Origin: Gorillibacterium sp.
Lineage (GTDB): Bacteria; Bacillota; Bacilli; Paenibacillales; NBRC-103111
Assembly (NCBI GenBank): GCA_014380705.1
Contig: JACMJI010000382.1
Location: 1 to 8,099, forward strand
Length of the DNA stretch: 8,099 nt
Reading direction: 5' to 3'
Part shown: piece by piece, positions 1 through 6,693 of the stretch
How positions within the stretch are numbered: the first letter of the stretch is position 1
How the letters are laid out: every line of letters begins with the position of its first letter
Made by a program: the position numbers and the translations under genes
The notes under the pieces: generated by a model
Told to the model about the DNA's origin: nothing
Seen by the model: only the letters and a program-made list of their open reading frames with translations
Databases searched by the model: none

Positions 1-1471
1 AGATCTTAAGCTTAGGGTTTATCAACAGCTCTGCAGCCCTCTCCAGCCTTCTGCGAATGACATAGTCGCTGAAATTTTCGCCTTTTTCTTCCTTGAATAA
101 ATGCCCGAGGTAATTAGGGGAGAACGCGAAGGAATGCGCCACATCCTTCAAGGAAAGGTCCGATTCCAGATTCTTAACGACGTAATCCTCCACACCTTCG
201 ACTAGCTTGTGGTTCTTACGCAGCTTCTTCAACTGGAGCATCTCTGAGATTTCGAATAGCCTGCGACGCAGCCACGACTGAATATCGTTGACCGTTTCAA
301 AATCATACAAGAAATCGAGTTTGGTGGTATCCATTCCCATGATGCTTTTCAAATTCTCATTCATCCGAAACAGATAGGAGTCTAGCTTGACAATGACATG
401 CAGGGTAATGTTATAGACCGCCATCTTCTTACCTAGTCCCTTGACATTCCGATAGATCAATTCCAAACAATCATCGATTCGGACTAAATCGTATTGCGAG
501 GTTGCCTCGAAGAGCTCCTCCAGAATGTCATCGAGGTTCATAACGTCTTGGAGTTGGTAAGCTTCAATGTCACTATCGGTAATAACCCGGTTTTTGCCAC
601 AGAAAATTTTGAAGGAAAGCTTATTCTTTGCCGATTGATAAGATTGGGGTAAATCCTTCAGGCTTGTGGCGGTACCACCTAATCCCACTGTAATGGTTAG
701 GGTGGTATTACGCTGAATATTTTCTAGAAGGCGTTTTAAACGTTCCAAGCGCAAGTCTCCCGCAAGAATAACGACCCACCGATAACCTTCCCCGCGGCAA
801 GCTAGAGCTAATCCCTCGTCATCGCAGCCTGTAGCTAAAGCTTGATGGGTTTTGGCAAGAATCGCTTGTTTTTCTGTCTCCGTTAAGCGTTCCAGCTTGA
901 TCATGACATCATCTAATTCCAACAATCCGACCTGGTAAGCACCGTGCTGCAGCTTCCATTTCGATAATTGTTCATCTAACAAGGAAAAGTCATATTCCCC
1001 CTCACTAGCTCCTGTCAACCATTGGAACATTCTTTCGTCATGATTACGCAGAAGAGATTTCCTGAAATCATTCTCCAGCTTCTTAACTTGGTCTTCCTCA
1101 TTCAGTTCCTTCATAACATGGCTTAACACCCGAACAACTTCACCATCGTCAATGGGCTTTAAAATATAACCAAAAGCATTCAGCTGGATCGCTTGCTTTG
1201 CGTAGCTAAAATCCTCATATCCGCTGACAAATAATATCTTCAGTTTTGGATAAAGCTCTGTTGCTTTGCGAGCTAAGTCCAAACCAGACATAATGGGCAT
1301 TCGAATATCCGAGATGAGAATATCCACGGGATGAGCTTGCAGGTAATCCAGTGCTTCAAACCCGCTGTTTACGGCGGATACGACTTCCATGCCAAAAGTA
1401 TCCCATGGTGTGAGCCGTTCTAAGCCTTCCAAGTCCAGCATCTCATCATCGACTAATAATACTTTATACAT
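1..1471 (-). CDS. Response regulator, YesN family, receiver + AraC-type HTH (3' end cut by window edge)
   Basis: A two-component response regulator that should activate transcription once phosphorylated by a partner kinase. It reads from ATG at 1471 leftwards for 490 complete codons without a stop and leaves the window, so only the C-terminus is missing (perhaps 30-50 residues by comparison with the family). The receiver domain covers about residues 1-120. It has the acidic pair D8/D9 in LLVDDE, phospho-acceptor D55 in ISDIRMP, S83 in FVSGYEDF, and K105 in YILKPI. A middle region (about 140-400) carries the family pattern VGLGG followed by SYQSAKNKL. The AraC-type helix-turn-helix begins near residue 425 (SLKDVAHSF, then SPNYLGHLFKEEKG) and its second half is cut off. 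The start is supported by AGGGAG 8 nt upstream. It lies 193 bp downstream of the solute-binding protein gene on the same strand, the usual setting for YesM/YesN control of sugar uptake. The kinase is not in the window and may follow to the left. The family call is firm; the target operon is inferred. Confidence 0.95.
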   Translation of the reverse strand, partial: MYKVLLVDDEMLDLEGLERLTPWDTFGMEVVSAVNSGFEALDYLQAHPVDILISDIRMPIMSGLDLARKATELYPKLKILFVSGYEDFSYAKQAIQLNAFGYILKPIDDGEVVRVLSHVMKELNEEDQVKKLENDFRKSLLRNHDERMFQWLTGASEGEYDFSLLDEQLSKWKLQHGAYQVGLLELDDVMIKLERLTETEKQAILAKTHQALATGCDDEGLALACRGEGYRWVVILAGDLRLERLKRLLENIQRNTTLTITVGLGGTATSLKDLPQSYQSAKNKLSFKIFCGKNRVITDSDIEAYQLQDVMNLDDILEELFEATSQYDLVRIDDCLELIYRNVKGLGKKMAVYNITLHVIVKLDSYLFRMNENLKSIMGMDTTKLDFLYDFETVNDIQSWLRRRLFEISEMLQLKKLRKNHKLVEGVEDYVVKNLESDLSLKDVAHSFAFSPNYLGHLFKEEKGENFSDYVIRRRLERAAELLINPKLKI

Positions 1472-1598
1472 GTCTCCAACTCCCTGCTTCCGGTATTTAT
1501 ATGAAACGGACAAGGATAAGTGCCTATCGGCGTCCTGTAGGGCCGTGCGTTTACCAATGCGGAATCGGAATGAACCTTACCTAATATTTATACTCTGA
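1472..1598 (-). promoter_or_regulatory. Leader region of the response regulator gene; no convincing promoter
   Basis: This gap lies between the hairpin after the binding-protein gene and the regulator start. On the minus strand it holds the AGGGAG ribosome binding site (1480-1485) and two TATAAA-like hexamers (1496-1501 and 1587-1592). Neither has a recognisable TTGACA-like -35 at 16-18 bp. The regulator may therefore be read from a weak promoter here, or by read-through from the transporter operon. I see no coding content here. Confidence 0.25.
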
Positions 1599-1648
1599 TA
1601 GAGTTAAGAAGGGTATACTCAATTTCAAGTATACCCTTCTTAACTCTA
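1599..1648 (-). terminator. 21-bp perfect stem-loop after the binding-protein gene
   Basis: A perfect inverted repeat: arm 1599-1619 pairs base for base with 1628-1648 around an 8-nt loop. It starts 16 nt after the stop codon of the solute-binding protein gene, where a transcript end or stabilising 3' hairpin is expected. Neither strand has a U-run directly after the stem: the minus strand continues CAGAG and the plus strand AAATG. It is thus not a textbook intrinsic terminator. The 3' arm on the minus strand is pyrimidine-rich (CTTCTTAACTC). It may terminate partially, protect the upstream mRNA, or separate transporter from regulator expression. Confidence 0.6.
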
Positions 1649-1664
1649 AAATGTTGGTTCTATC

Positions 1665-3320
1665 TTATTGTCCAGAAGCCTTCTTGATGTTAGCCTGCCA
1701 CGCCTCGGTTTTGGCTTTCAGCATAGCTTCATATCCTTGAGCCATAGCCGCATCGTTGGCTTCCTTAAGAATAGCATCAACCTCGGCATCATTCTTAGCG
1801 TACACTGCTTTAGCTACATATTCTTCAAAAATTGCTTTAACAGCAGCATTCGCTATTCCAGCTTCTGAATCTGCAGCAAGCTTAAAGTTATTAAATACGG
1901 TCATATCTTGCGAAGTCTTAAAGATAACATCAATCTGTTGCGTAGTGGACCAATCTCTTTTATCCTCAGGAAGCTTTGCTTGAATGGACGCTTTTGTTAC
2001 ATCCGTCAAGGTCGTATTGCCTGCCCAGTTGAACTTGCCCATGATTTCTTTGTCTTTCTCTGTTTGCGGCGTTGTGTTCCATTTTTCGTTAAGAATCGGA
2101 GCACCTTCCGCAGTTAATTCATCCCAATAGCGTCCTTTCGGACCAAAGCTAGTTGTAGCTTGACCTTCTGCACCTGTCATCCAGTCAAGATAAGCGAAGA
2201 TAGCCTCAGGGTTTTCGGTTCCTTTAGTAATGCTTACCAAGTTCCAACCCGTTGTAGAGTAACTATTTGTAAACACTTTATCCTTGGAGACTGCGTCTTC
2301 ATGGATCGGCCAGATGGCCATGTAGCCCGCATCTGGGTCTTTCTCGCTAAGCAAGTTATTACCGTCTTTAATATTTGAGTTAACAGCGTCACCGCTAGCG
2401 AATACCGCAACGCGACCATTCTTAATCTTCTCATAGACCTGATCACTCTTCTGTGTGAAGGTATCCTGGGTTATTAATTTTTGACGGAATAGCTTGCTTG
2501 CTTCTTTAATCGTTGCATTGAATGTTGGATCCAGGAACAGGGAGGTTAACTGATCCCCACGAGGTACGGCCTTCTCATCAATATACCTCGTAGAATACCC
2601 CTCTTCTTTACCAGCAGCGAATAAGAAGATACCTTGGGCACTGATATCTGCTTCAAACGGAATAACATCGGGATACTTTTCTTTCACTAGCTTCAGGTAG
2701 CTCTCCAAGTCTGTGAAGGTTTCCAGCTTTGGAGCGCCTAATTCTTTATAAATCTTCTTATTCACGAGGTAACCTGAGTTACCGTTCGGGCTGGAGGTAT
2801 ACCAGTTCGGGAAGCCGTAAAGCTTGCCGTCCTCCGAGCGGAGCAGGTTTAGCGTTTTGTCGCCGGCATATTTCATCAAGTTTGGATATTTGTCTAAATA
2901 ATCATCTAGAGGCAACAGTTGACCCGCAGCACGAAGCTTTTCAAAATCAGCACCCTCCGACATAATTACGTTCGGGAGCTCGTTTGATACAATCATCGTG
3001 TTCAGCTTCTGCTGTGCTGTTCCGCCGGACTGAACCGGCTTTACAGTGATTTTAAAGTTTTCTTGAATCCACTTTGTGGTTGGATCGTTGCCCCATTCGT
3101 CGGTGACCCACCAATCATAGTTGCCGTAGAAGCTGAAATTTAATGGTTCACTGCCCAGTTGGAATGAAGTTGCTACCGGTTCAGATGCGCTTGCCGTTGG
3201 ACTTGGAACCGCTGAAGCGGTTGGTTCAACGTTATTGTTTTTCTTACTGCAACCCGTAAGAAAGACAATGGTTACGAGGATTAGTATCAGTGACATCTTA
3301 AAAGCTTTTTTCGTCTTCAA
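1665..3320 (-). CDS. Extracellular solute-binding lipoprotein, LplA-like (CUT1 carbohydrate ABC transporter)
   Basis: Captures a carbohydrate outside the cell and delivers it to the two permeases encoded upstream; it is membrane-anchored by lipid. The protein is 551 aa. Residues 1-24 form a lipoprotein signal: Lys-rich n-region, hydrophobic core (SLILILVTIVF) and lipobox LTGC with the lipidated Cys at 24. A Ser/Pro/Ala/Thr linker follows (about 25-52), then the binding domain beginning near 60 (LNFSFYGNYDWW), with the family-like stretch SNELPNVIM near 112-120. Length fits the 500-560 aa LplA-type proteins. The start is TTG: AAAGGGGAG sits 7 nt upstream, and this start gives the basic n-region; the next ATG (codon 9) would remove it. 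It is the third gene of permease-permease-binding protein, 90 bp after the second permease. The substrate cannot be read from sequence alone. Confidence 0.93.
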   Translation of the reverse strand: MKTKKAFKMSLILILVTIVFLTGCSKKNNNVEPTASAVPSPTASASEPVATSFQLGSEPLNFSFYGNYDWWVTDEWGNDPTTKWIQENFKITVKPVQSGGTAQQKLNTMIVSNELPNVIMSEGADFEKLRAAGQLLPLDDYLDKYPNLMKYAGDKTLNLLRSEDGKLYGFPNWYTSSPNGNSGYLVNKKIYKELGAPKLETFTDLESYLKLVKEKYPDVIPFEADISAQGIFLFAAGKEEGYSTRYIDEKAVPRGDQLTSLFLDPTFNATIKEASKLFRQKLITQDTFTQKSDQVYEKIKNGRVAVFASGDAVNSNIKDGNNLLSEKDPDAGYMAIWPIHEDAVSKDKVFTNSYSTTGWNLVSITKGTENPEAIFAYLDWMTGAEGQATTSFGPKGRYWDELTAEGAPILNEKWNTTPQTEKDKEIMGKFNWAGNTTLTDVTKASIQAKLPEDKRDWSTTQQIDVIFKTSQDMTVFNNFKLAADSEAGIANAAVKAIFEEYVAKAVYAKNDAEVDAILKEANDAAMAQGYEAMLKAKTEAWQANIKKASGQ

Positions 3321-3327
3321 AGCGCTT

Positions 3328-3336
3328 CTCCCCTTT
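3328..3336 (-). promoter_or_regulatory. Ribosome binding site fixing a TTG start
   Basis: On the minus strand AAAGGGGAG lies 7 nt before TTG at 3318-3320. This spacing is good for Firmicutes and decides in favour of TTG over the ATG eight codons later. A TTG start on a binding protein, which is normally made in excess over its permeases, suggests translation relies on the strong Shine-Dalgarno. Confidence 0.8.
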
Positions 3337-3359
3337 CAATATACCCACTTTAATTTATG

Positions 3360-3378
3360 TTATTGCCTCTCGGCATAA
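3360..3378 (-). other. Small intercistronic hairpin between permease and binding-protein genes
   Basis: On the minus strand TTATGCC, loop GAGA, GGCAATAA can form a 7-bp stem with one bulged A, in the 90-bp gap between the second permease and the binding-protein gene. Hairpins at this point are known in binding-protein operons as processing or stabilising sites that raise binding-protein mRNA over permease mRNA. The stem is short and no function is shown. Confidence 0.3.
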
Positions 3379-3410
3379 ACACCATCTTCAAGAATACGTA
3401 ACGCAATTGC

Positions 3411-4313
3411 TTAACCTTTGATCGATCCGACCATTACGCCCTTCACAAAATATTTCTGAAGGAAGGGATAAACCATGATAATCGGAATCGTTGTGGTGAT
3501 CATGATTGCCATCGTTAAAGACTGAGTCGAGATCGTCTTAGAACGATCAAGCGCGGCAAGCGCGGCTGCATTTCCACCAACAGAAGAGCGCAACAGTTCG
3601 CTAGCCAGATTGGAGTTCAAAATTTGCTGAAGTAGACTCTGGACAGGCATAAGATGCTGATTGTTAATGTAGATGGATGCGGTGAACCAGTCATTCCAAT
3701 GAAAGATAGCAGCGAACAAAGACAAGGTAGCGATGATCGGTCCAGACACGTGAATCACAATCCGGAATAGGATGCCAAACTGATTGCAGCCATCAACCTT
3801 CGCGGATTCCTCGATACCATCCGGAAGTTCTCGGAAGAATGAATAGAAGATAATCATGTTCCATACGTTTATGAGAAACGGAACAATGAGCACTAGGAAG
3901 TTGTCCATCAGTCCCAAGGAACGATTGATCAGGAAGGATGGGATGAGCCCACCTTGGAAGAACATCGTGAAGACAAAGAAGAGCATATAAAATTTATGAA
4001 ACATGACATTCTTACGAGACAAACCGTAAGCAAGCATCATCGTGAAGAGTACGGAAAGGGTAGTTCCCAACACGGTTCTTAGAATCGTGATAGCAAATGC
4101 ACCAAGGAGTCGATTATCCGAGAAAACGACCTTGTAATTAGCGAGCGTAAACACCCTTGGCCAGAAAGTCACACCGCCCAAGGAGGTATCTCCGGCTGCA
4201 TTCAGAGAAATGACGACGGAGTTCCAAAAGGGATACAATGTTACGAACCCCAGTAGGAGGAGCAATGCACCAATAACGGCTTGAGTAATTTTATCTGAAG
4301 CGCTTAACTTCAT
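3411..4313 (-). CDS. Carbohydrate ABC transporter permease, LplC/YtcP-like
   Basis: An inner-membrane subunit of a binding-protein-dependent sugar importer, pairing with the LplB-like permease. The protein is 300 aa, normal for the family. Hydrophobic segments are seen near residues 12-34, 71-97, 108-127, 136-160, 188-206 and 265-286. The cytoplasmic EAA loop that docks on the ATPase is at about 168-192 (EESAKVDGCNQFG, then a Pro at 192), with the EAA core changed to EESAK, common in this subfamily. The C-terminus KYFVKGVMVGSIKG is characteristic of LplC/YtcP proteins. ATG at 4313 has AGAGGTGA just upstream. It starts 30 bp after the first permease ends, so the two are surely co-transcribed. 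No ATPase gene is present nearby; a shared MsmX-like ATPase elsewhere is the usual arrangement. Confidence 0.95.
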   Translation of the reverse strand: MKLSASDKITQAVIGALLLLLGFVTLYPFWNSVVISLNAAGDTSLGGVTFWPRVFTLANYKVVFSDNRLLGAFAITILRTVLGTTLSVLFTMMLAYGLSRKNVMFHKFYMLFFVFTMFFQGGLIPSFLINRSLGLMDNFLVLIVPFLINVWNMIIFYSFFRELPDGIEESAKVDGCNQFGILFRIVIHVSGPIIATLSLFAAIFHWNDWFTASIYINNQHLMPVQSLLQQILNSNLASELLRSSVGGNAAALAALDRSKTISTQSLTMAIMITTTIPIIMVYPFLQKYFVKGVMVGSIKG

Positions 4314-4343
4314 TAGGGTTCACCTCTTTTCTATCCTCATTCG

Positions 4344-5303
4344 TTACCATAGGCTTTTCCCCGCACGACGACCGAGGGTGTTGGCTATCGTCAGAAGGCT
4401 GACGCTGATGATTGCCTTGAATAGTCCGACTGCCGCAGCATAGGAGTAACGGGATAAGCCGAGTCCCATTCGGTAAACATGTGTATCGATTACCTCCGAA
4501 ACATCTCGTAACACAGGATTTCTAGCTAGAAGCAATATATCTTCAAACCCGGCGTTCAGAACATTGCCAATTTCAAGAATCAAAAAAATGACAATTACAG
4601 GCATGATCGACGGCAAGGTAACAAGATAAATCTGCTTAAACCGCGTAGCCCCATCCATCCCAGCAGCTTCGTAGAGATGGGGATCAATACCCGCAATCGC
4701 CGCTAAGTATACAATGGAAGAGAATCCGATCCCTTTCCACAGATTTACGCTGACCAGAATACCCCAGAAGAGACTCTTATTGGATAACCAGTTTATCGGT
4801 TCATCAATGAAATTTAAGCTTTGCAGTACATAATTAACCGTCCCGTTATCAATGGATAGCATCGAACCCACAAAGCCAGCGACAACAACCCAAGAGAGAA
4901 AAAAGGGCAGATAACTGATGGTCTGTACGACCCTCTTGAAGACGATATTGCGCACTTCGTTAAGCATGAGGGCGAGTACGATCGGTGCTGGAAAAATAAT
5001 TAACAACTTCAACCCACTGATGACAAGCGTGTTTCGCATGATTTCCCAGAACTTTGGGGAATGGAAGAACATTTCAAAGTGCTTGGTCCCGACCAATGGA
5101 CTATGAAAAAAACCTTTGAACAGGTTGAAATCCTGGAAAGCCATCAATGAGCCATACATTGGCAAGTAGGCAAAAATCAATACGAGCAGTACTCCTGGAA
5201 TAATCATGATTTGAATGTCCCATTGCCCGATCAGCCTATGGATTAGGGAGTGCTTGTGCTTTATGGGGGGATTGTCAGTTGGTGTCGTTATCCGCGATTT
5301 CAT
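4344..5303 (-). CDS. Carbohydrate ABC transporter permease, LplB-like
   Basis: First gene of the transporter operon and partner of the LplC-like permease. The protein is 319 aa from the chosen start. After a hydrophilic N-terminus (1-29) come hydrophobic segments near 31-50, 92-116, 128-149, 178-204, 231-250 and 287-308. The EAA loop is intact: YEAAGMDGATRFKQIYLVTL at 211-230, then Pro231. The family C-terminal pattern includes RYSYAAAVGLFKAI followed by GRRAGKSLW. I start at ATG 5301-5303. An in-frame GTG at 5316-5318 would add five residues, but those codons are the ribosome binding site itself (AGGAGG at 5310-5315, 6 nt from the ATG). The gap before it holds a cre-like site and weak promoter elements, so control of the whole operon probably acts here. 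Confidence 0.95.
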   Translation of the reverse strand: MKSRITTPTDNPPIKHKHSLIHRLIGQWDIQIMIIPGVLLVLIFAYLPMYGSLMAFQDFNLFKGFFHSPLVGTKHFEMFFHSPKFWEIMRNTLVISGLKLLIIFPAPIVLALMLNEVRNIVFKRVVQTISYLPFFLSWVVVAGFVGSMLSIDNGTVNYVLQSLNFIDEPINWLSNKSLFWGILVSVNLWKGIGFSSIVYLAAIAGIDPHLYEAAGMDGATRFKQIYLVTLPSIMPVIVIFLILEIGNVLNAGFEDILLLARNPVLRDVSEVIDTHVYRMGLGLSRYSYAAAVGLFKAIISVSLLTIANTLGRRAGKSLW

Positions 5304-5309
5304 TTCTGT

Positions 5310-5315
5310 CCTCCT
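5310..5315 (-). promoter_or_regulatory. Ribosome binding site that decides the LplB-like start
   Basis: A perfect AGGAGG on the minus strand, 6 nt before ATG at 5303. Starting at the in-frame GTG of 5316-5318 would place this motif inside the coding region and leave that GTG without its own Shine-Dalgarno. Confidence 0.9.
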
Positions 5316-5319
5316 CACT

Positions 5320-5333
5320 TGTATATGCTTTCA
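5320..5333 (-). promoter_or_regulatory. cre-like site (CcpA operator candidate) before the transporter operon
   Basis: The minus strand reads TGAAAGCATATACA, which fits the Bacillus cre consensus TGNAARCGNWWWCA at every fixed position but one (A for the G of the central CG). The flank on the 5' side is AA, also as in the consensus. It lies 16 nt upstream of the ATG and just after a possible -10, where bound CcpA would block initiation or clearance. Catabolite repression of a sugar importer makes sense. The mismatch is in the most conserved pair, so this is a candidate only. Confidence 0.42.
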
Positions 5334-5361
5334 TTTTAGTGAATTAATCGGACTTGAACTA
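5333..5361 (-). promoter_or_regulatory. Weak candidate promoter for the transporter operon
   Basis: TAAAAT at 5333-5338 on the minus strand is the best -10 ahead of the first permease. At 15-17 bp upstream there are only poor -35 matches (GTTCAA, AGTTCA, TAGTTC). A promoter with a weak -35 is what an activator such as the AraC-type response regulator would act on. The rest of the gap to the terminator at 5427 shows only AT-rich sequence and the palindrome CCAATTGG (5413-5420), with no clear regulator site. Confidence 0.3.
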
Positions 5362-5426
5362 CTTATCCAAGCAACGATAACTGTAATTATGCAATGATGA
5401 TGTGTTTCAACTCCAATTGGTATAGC

Positions 5427-5466
5427 AAAAAAATCCAACAACCCAAAGGAGCAAGGGTAGTGGATT
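5427..5466 (-). terminator. Intrinsic terminator of the amidohydrolase transcript
   Basis: On the minus strand the arm AATCCACTACCC (5455-5466) pairs with GGGTTGTTGGATT (5432-5444), with one small internal irregularity. The right arm runs into seven or more T. This is a classic stem followed by a U-run, 58 nt past the amidohydrolase stop. It separates that gene from the transporter operon, so the two are distinct transcription units. Confidence 0.85.
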
Positions 5467-5504
5467 CTTAATCTTTCCTTTTCAGTACAAGATTATTATT
5501 CAAT

Positions 5505-5516
5505 AAAAAAAAAAAA
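5505..5516. repeat. A12/T12 homopolymer just after the amidohydrolase stop
   Basis: A run of twelve A on the plus strand gives twelve U in the amidohydrolase transcript, starting 7 nt after its TAG. No convincing stem directly precedes it (only AGGC/GCCT with a 14-nt loop), so it is not clearly a terminator in its own right. Homopolymers this long are prone to length change, but this one is outside the coding region. Confidence 0.8.
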
Positions 5517-5523
5517 CAGAAGG

Positions 5524-6441
5524 CTATCTAAGTGTGTTGCCTAGTCGATAAAACCTTGCAGCGTTTAAGCCTAAAATTCCTTCCTTATCCTTCACAGTAA
5601 GTTCTCTTGGGAGCGTTTGAAGAAACTGATCATAAGCGGACTCATACTCAGCGGCGAGCAAGCATACCGGCCAATCACTTCCAAACATGACTCGACTCGG
5701 GCCAAACACATTTATCACGTCATGTACGTATGGAATGATATCCTCCCATTTCCCATGCTTCTTATCCACCAATGTGCCCATGCCCGAAAGCTTGCAATAG
5801 ATTCCCGGATAAGCCGAAATCTCGTGAATCCATGCTTTCCACTGGGACATCGAATGTTCCCCGGCCGATAGATCCGGATTGCCCAAATGATTAAGGGCCC
5901 CTCTTAACTCCGGAAACTCCGCTAAAAGCTTAATGATATGTGGCATTTGTTTGGTGTTGATTAGCATATCCATTGGAAACTCGGCCTCAACCAATCGCTG
6001 AATGGATCGCATCACCTGCGGGCGGAGAAGATAACCCGGATCCTCGTTGTCCTGTAGAATGGGGCGGATGCCCACAAAATAAGGGTTTCGCCTTAATCTG
6101 TTGAATTGTTCTTCAAATTGCTCCGATGCCAAATCCAACCATCCAACAACTCCAGCAATGGTGTCGTATTGCTCGCAAAGGGACAAAAGATACTCCGTTT
6201 CGGCGAGCGTATTCGCCGCCTGAACAACGATTGTCCGGTCAATTCCTGTTTTTACTAGATGCGGCTGCAATTGCTCGCAGGAATAGTCCTGGTAAAGGAT
6301 TCCAGCATTTGGGTTCAACCATCCATAATCAGCTCTCTTCAGCAGCCAGTAATGCTGATGGGAATCAATTCTCTGTTTCCGGTGATCCCCCTCGCAAGTT
6401 GGAGCGTTCTTATCATTGCGGATCCTATCCATGTTTTTCAT
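5524..6441 (-). CDS. Amidohydrolase family 2 (COG3618-like), probable sugar lactonase
   Basis: A cytoplasmic TIM-barrel hydrolase of the L-fuconolactone/L-rhamnonolactone hydrolase group, which opens aldonolactones to acids. The protein is 305 aa. Motifs seen: metal-binding HxH in DSHQHYW (H28, H30), VGIRPILQ (123-130), NHLGNP with H185, KLSGM (217-221) and FGSDWPVC with D256. These cover the expected metal and catalytic positions. Two oddities: relatives usually begin at the RIDSHQHYW stretch, so about 23 N-terminal residues are extra; and the usual DHLGKP reads NHLGNP. ATG at 6441 has AGGAGG with a short 4-nt spacer and an in-frame TAG right before it; ATG at 6432 (codon 4, 13-nt spacer) is the alternative. 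It has its own promoter and terminator. A role in breaking down the imported sugar is inferred from proximity. Exact substrate is unknown; a pyranone- or muconolactone-type hydrolase is possible. Confidence 0.88.
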   Translation of the reverse strand: MKNMDRIRNDKNAPTCEGDHRKQRIDSHQHYWLLKRADYGWLNPNAGILYQDYSCEQLQPHLVKTGIDRTIVVQAANTLAETEYLLSLCEQYDTIAGVVGWLDLASEQFEEQFNRLRRNPYFVGIRPILQDNEDPGYLLRPQVMRSIQRLVEAEFPMDMLINTKQMPHIIKLLAEFPELRGALNHLGNPDLSAGEHSMSQWKAWIHEISAYPGIYCKLSGMGTLVDKKHGKWEDIIPYVHDVINVFGPSRVMFGSDWPVCLLAAEYESAYDQFLQTLPRELTVKDKEGILGLNAARFYRLGNTLR

Positions 6442-6471
6442 CTAACCTCCTGGTCATACTCATTTCGAAAT

Positions 6472-6488
6472 GGGGCTATTAAAGCCCT
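6472..6488 (-). other. Short hairpin in the amidohydrolase 5' leader
   Basis: GGGCT (6473-6477) pairs with AGCCC (6483-6487) around a 5-nt loop, with a possible G-U pair outside. It would lie in the roughly 58-nt leader between the predicted transcription start and the AGGAGG. It is too small to call a riboswitch and no known leader motif is recognised. Confidence 0.3.
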
Positions 6489-6505
6489 GTTGTCTTCAAG
6501 GTACG

Positions 6506-6534
6506 ATTGTGCATGCGTTGCGTCACAAAGTCAA
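6506..6534 (-). promoter_or_regulatory. Candidate sigma-A promoter of the amidohydrolase
   Basis: On the minus strand TTGACT (6529-6534, five of six matches to TTGACA), exactly 17 bp, then CACAAT (6506-6511, four of six to TATAAT). Transcription would start near 6499, giving a leader of about 58 nt. The spacer contains ACGCAACGCA, a short direct repeat of ACGCA, and the palindrome GCATGC, possible contacts for a regulator. Confidence 0.55.
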
Positions 6535-6539
6535 ATGTT

Positions 6540-6561
6540 ATCCTTCAAGAGAAACCTCCTT
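6540..6561 (-). other. Orphan Shine-Dalgarno with a five-codon ORF upstream of the amidohydrolase promoter
   Basis: A perfect AAGGAGGT (6554-6561, minus strand) is followed 5 nt later by TTG AAG GAT AAC ATT TGA. This is either a minimal leader ORF, the leftover start of a lost gene, or chance. It lies upstream of the predicted amidohydrolase promoter, so it would need a separate transcript. The flanks (6535-6693) show no other coding content I can support apart from a 23-codon ORF at 6630-6701 on the plus strand. Confidence 0.2.
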
Positions 6562-6693
6562 AAGTTTAGATAAGGGGGGCAAAAGCAGAAATGTATCTTG
6601 ACGGAGGCAACCTGTTTTTTTGCCGATTTATGGGGAATTTGGAACCAGACATGATTCATTCATACATAACCATTTCTTTCCCGACAGCAGAAC

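Noticed and set aside
1389..1598. 69-codon plus-strand frame over the regulator start
   Set aside because: Antisense to the receiver domain and leader of the response regulator; no recognisable content.
3317..3330. cre-like sequence over the binding-protein start (GAGAAGCGCTTTGA on the minus strand)
   Set aside because: The AAGCGCTTT core is present but three fixed positions fail, and it overlaps the start codon inside the operon.
4294..4307. cre-like sequence near the LplC-like start
   Set aside because: Four fixed positions of the consensus do not match, and it lies within coding sequence.
6126..6573. Plus-strand open frames opposite the amidohydrolase and its leader
   Set aside because: Antisense to a gene with clear catalytic motifs; no domain pattern and no convincing ribosome binding site.
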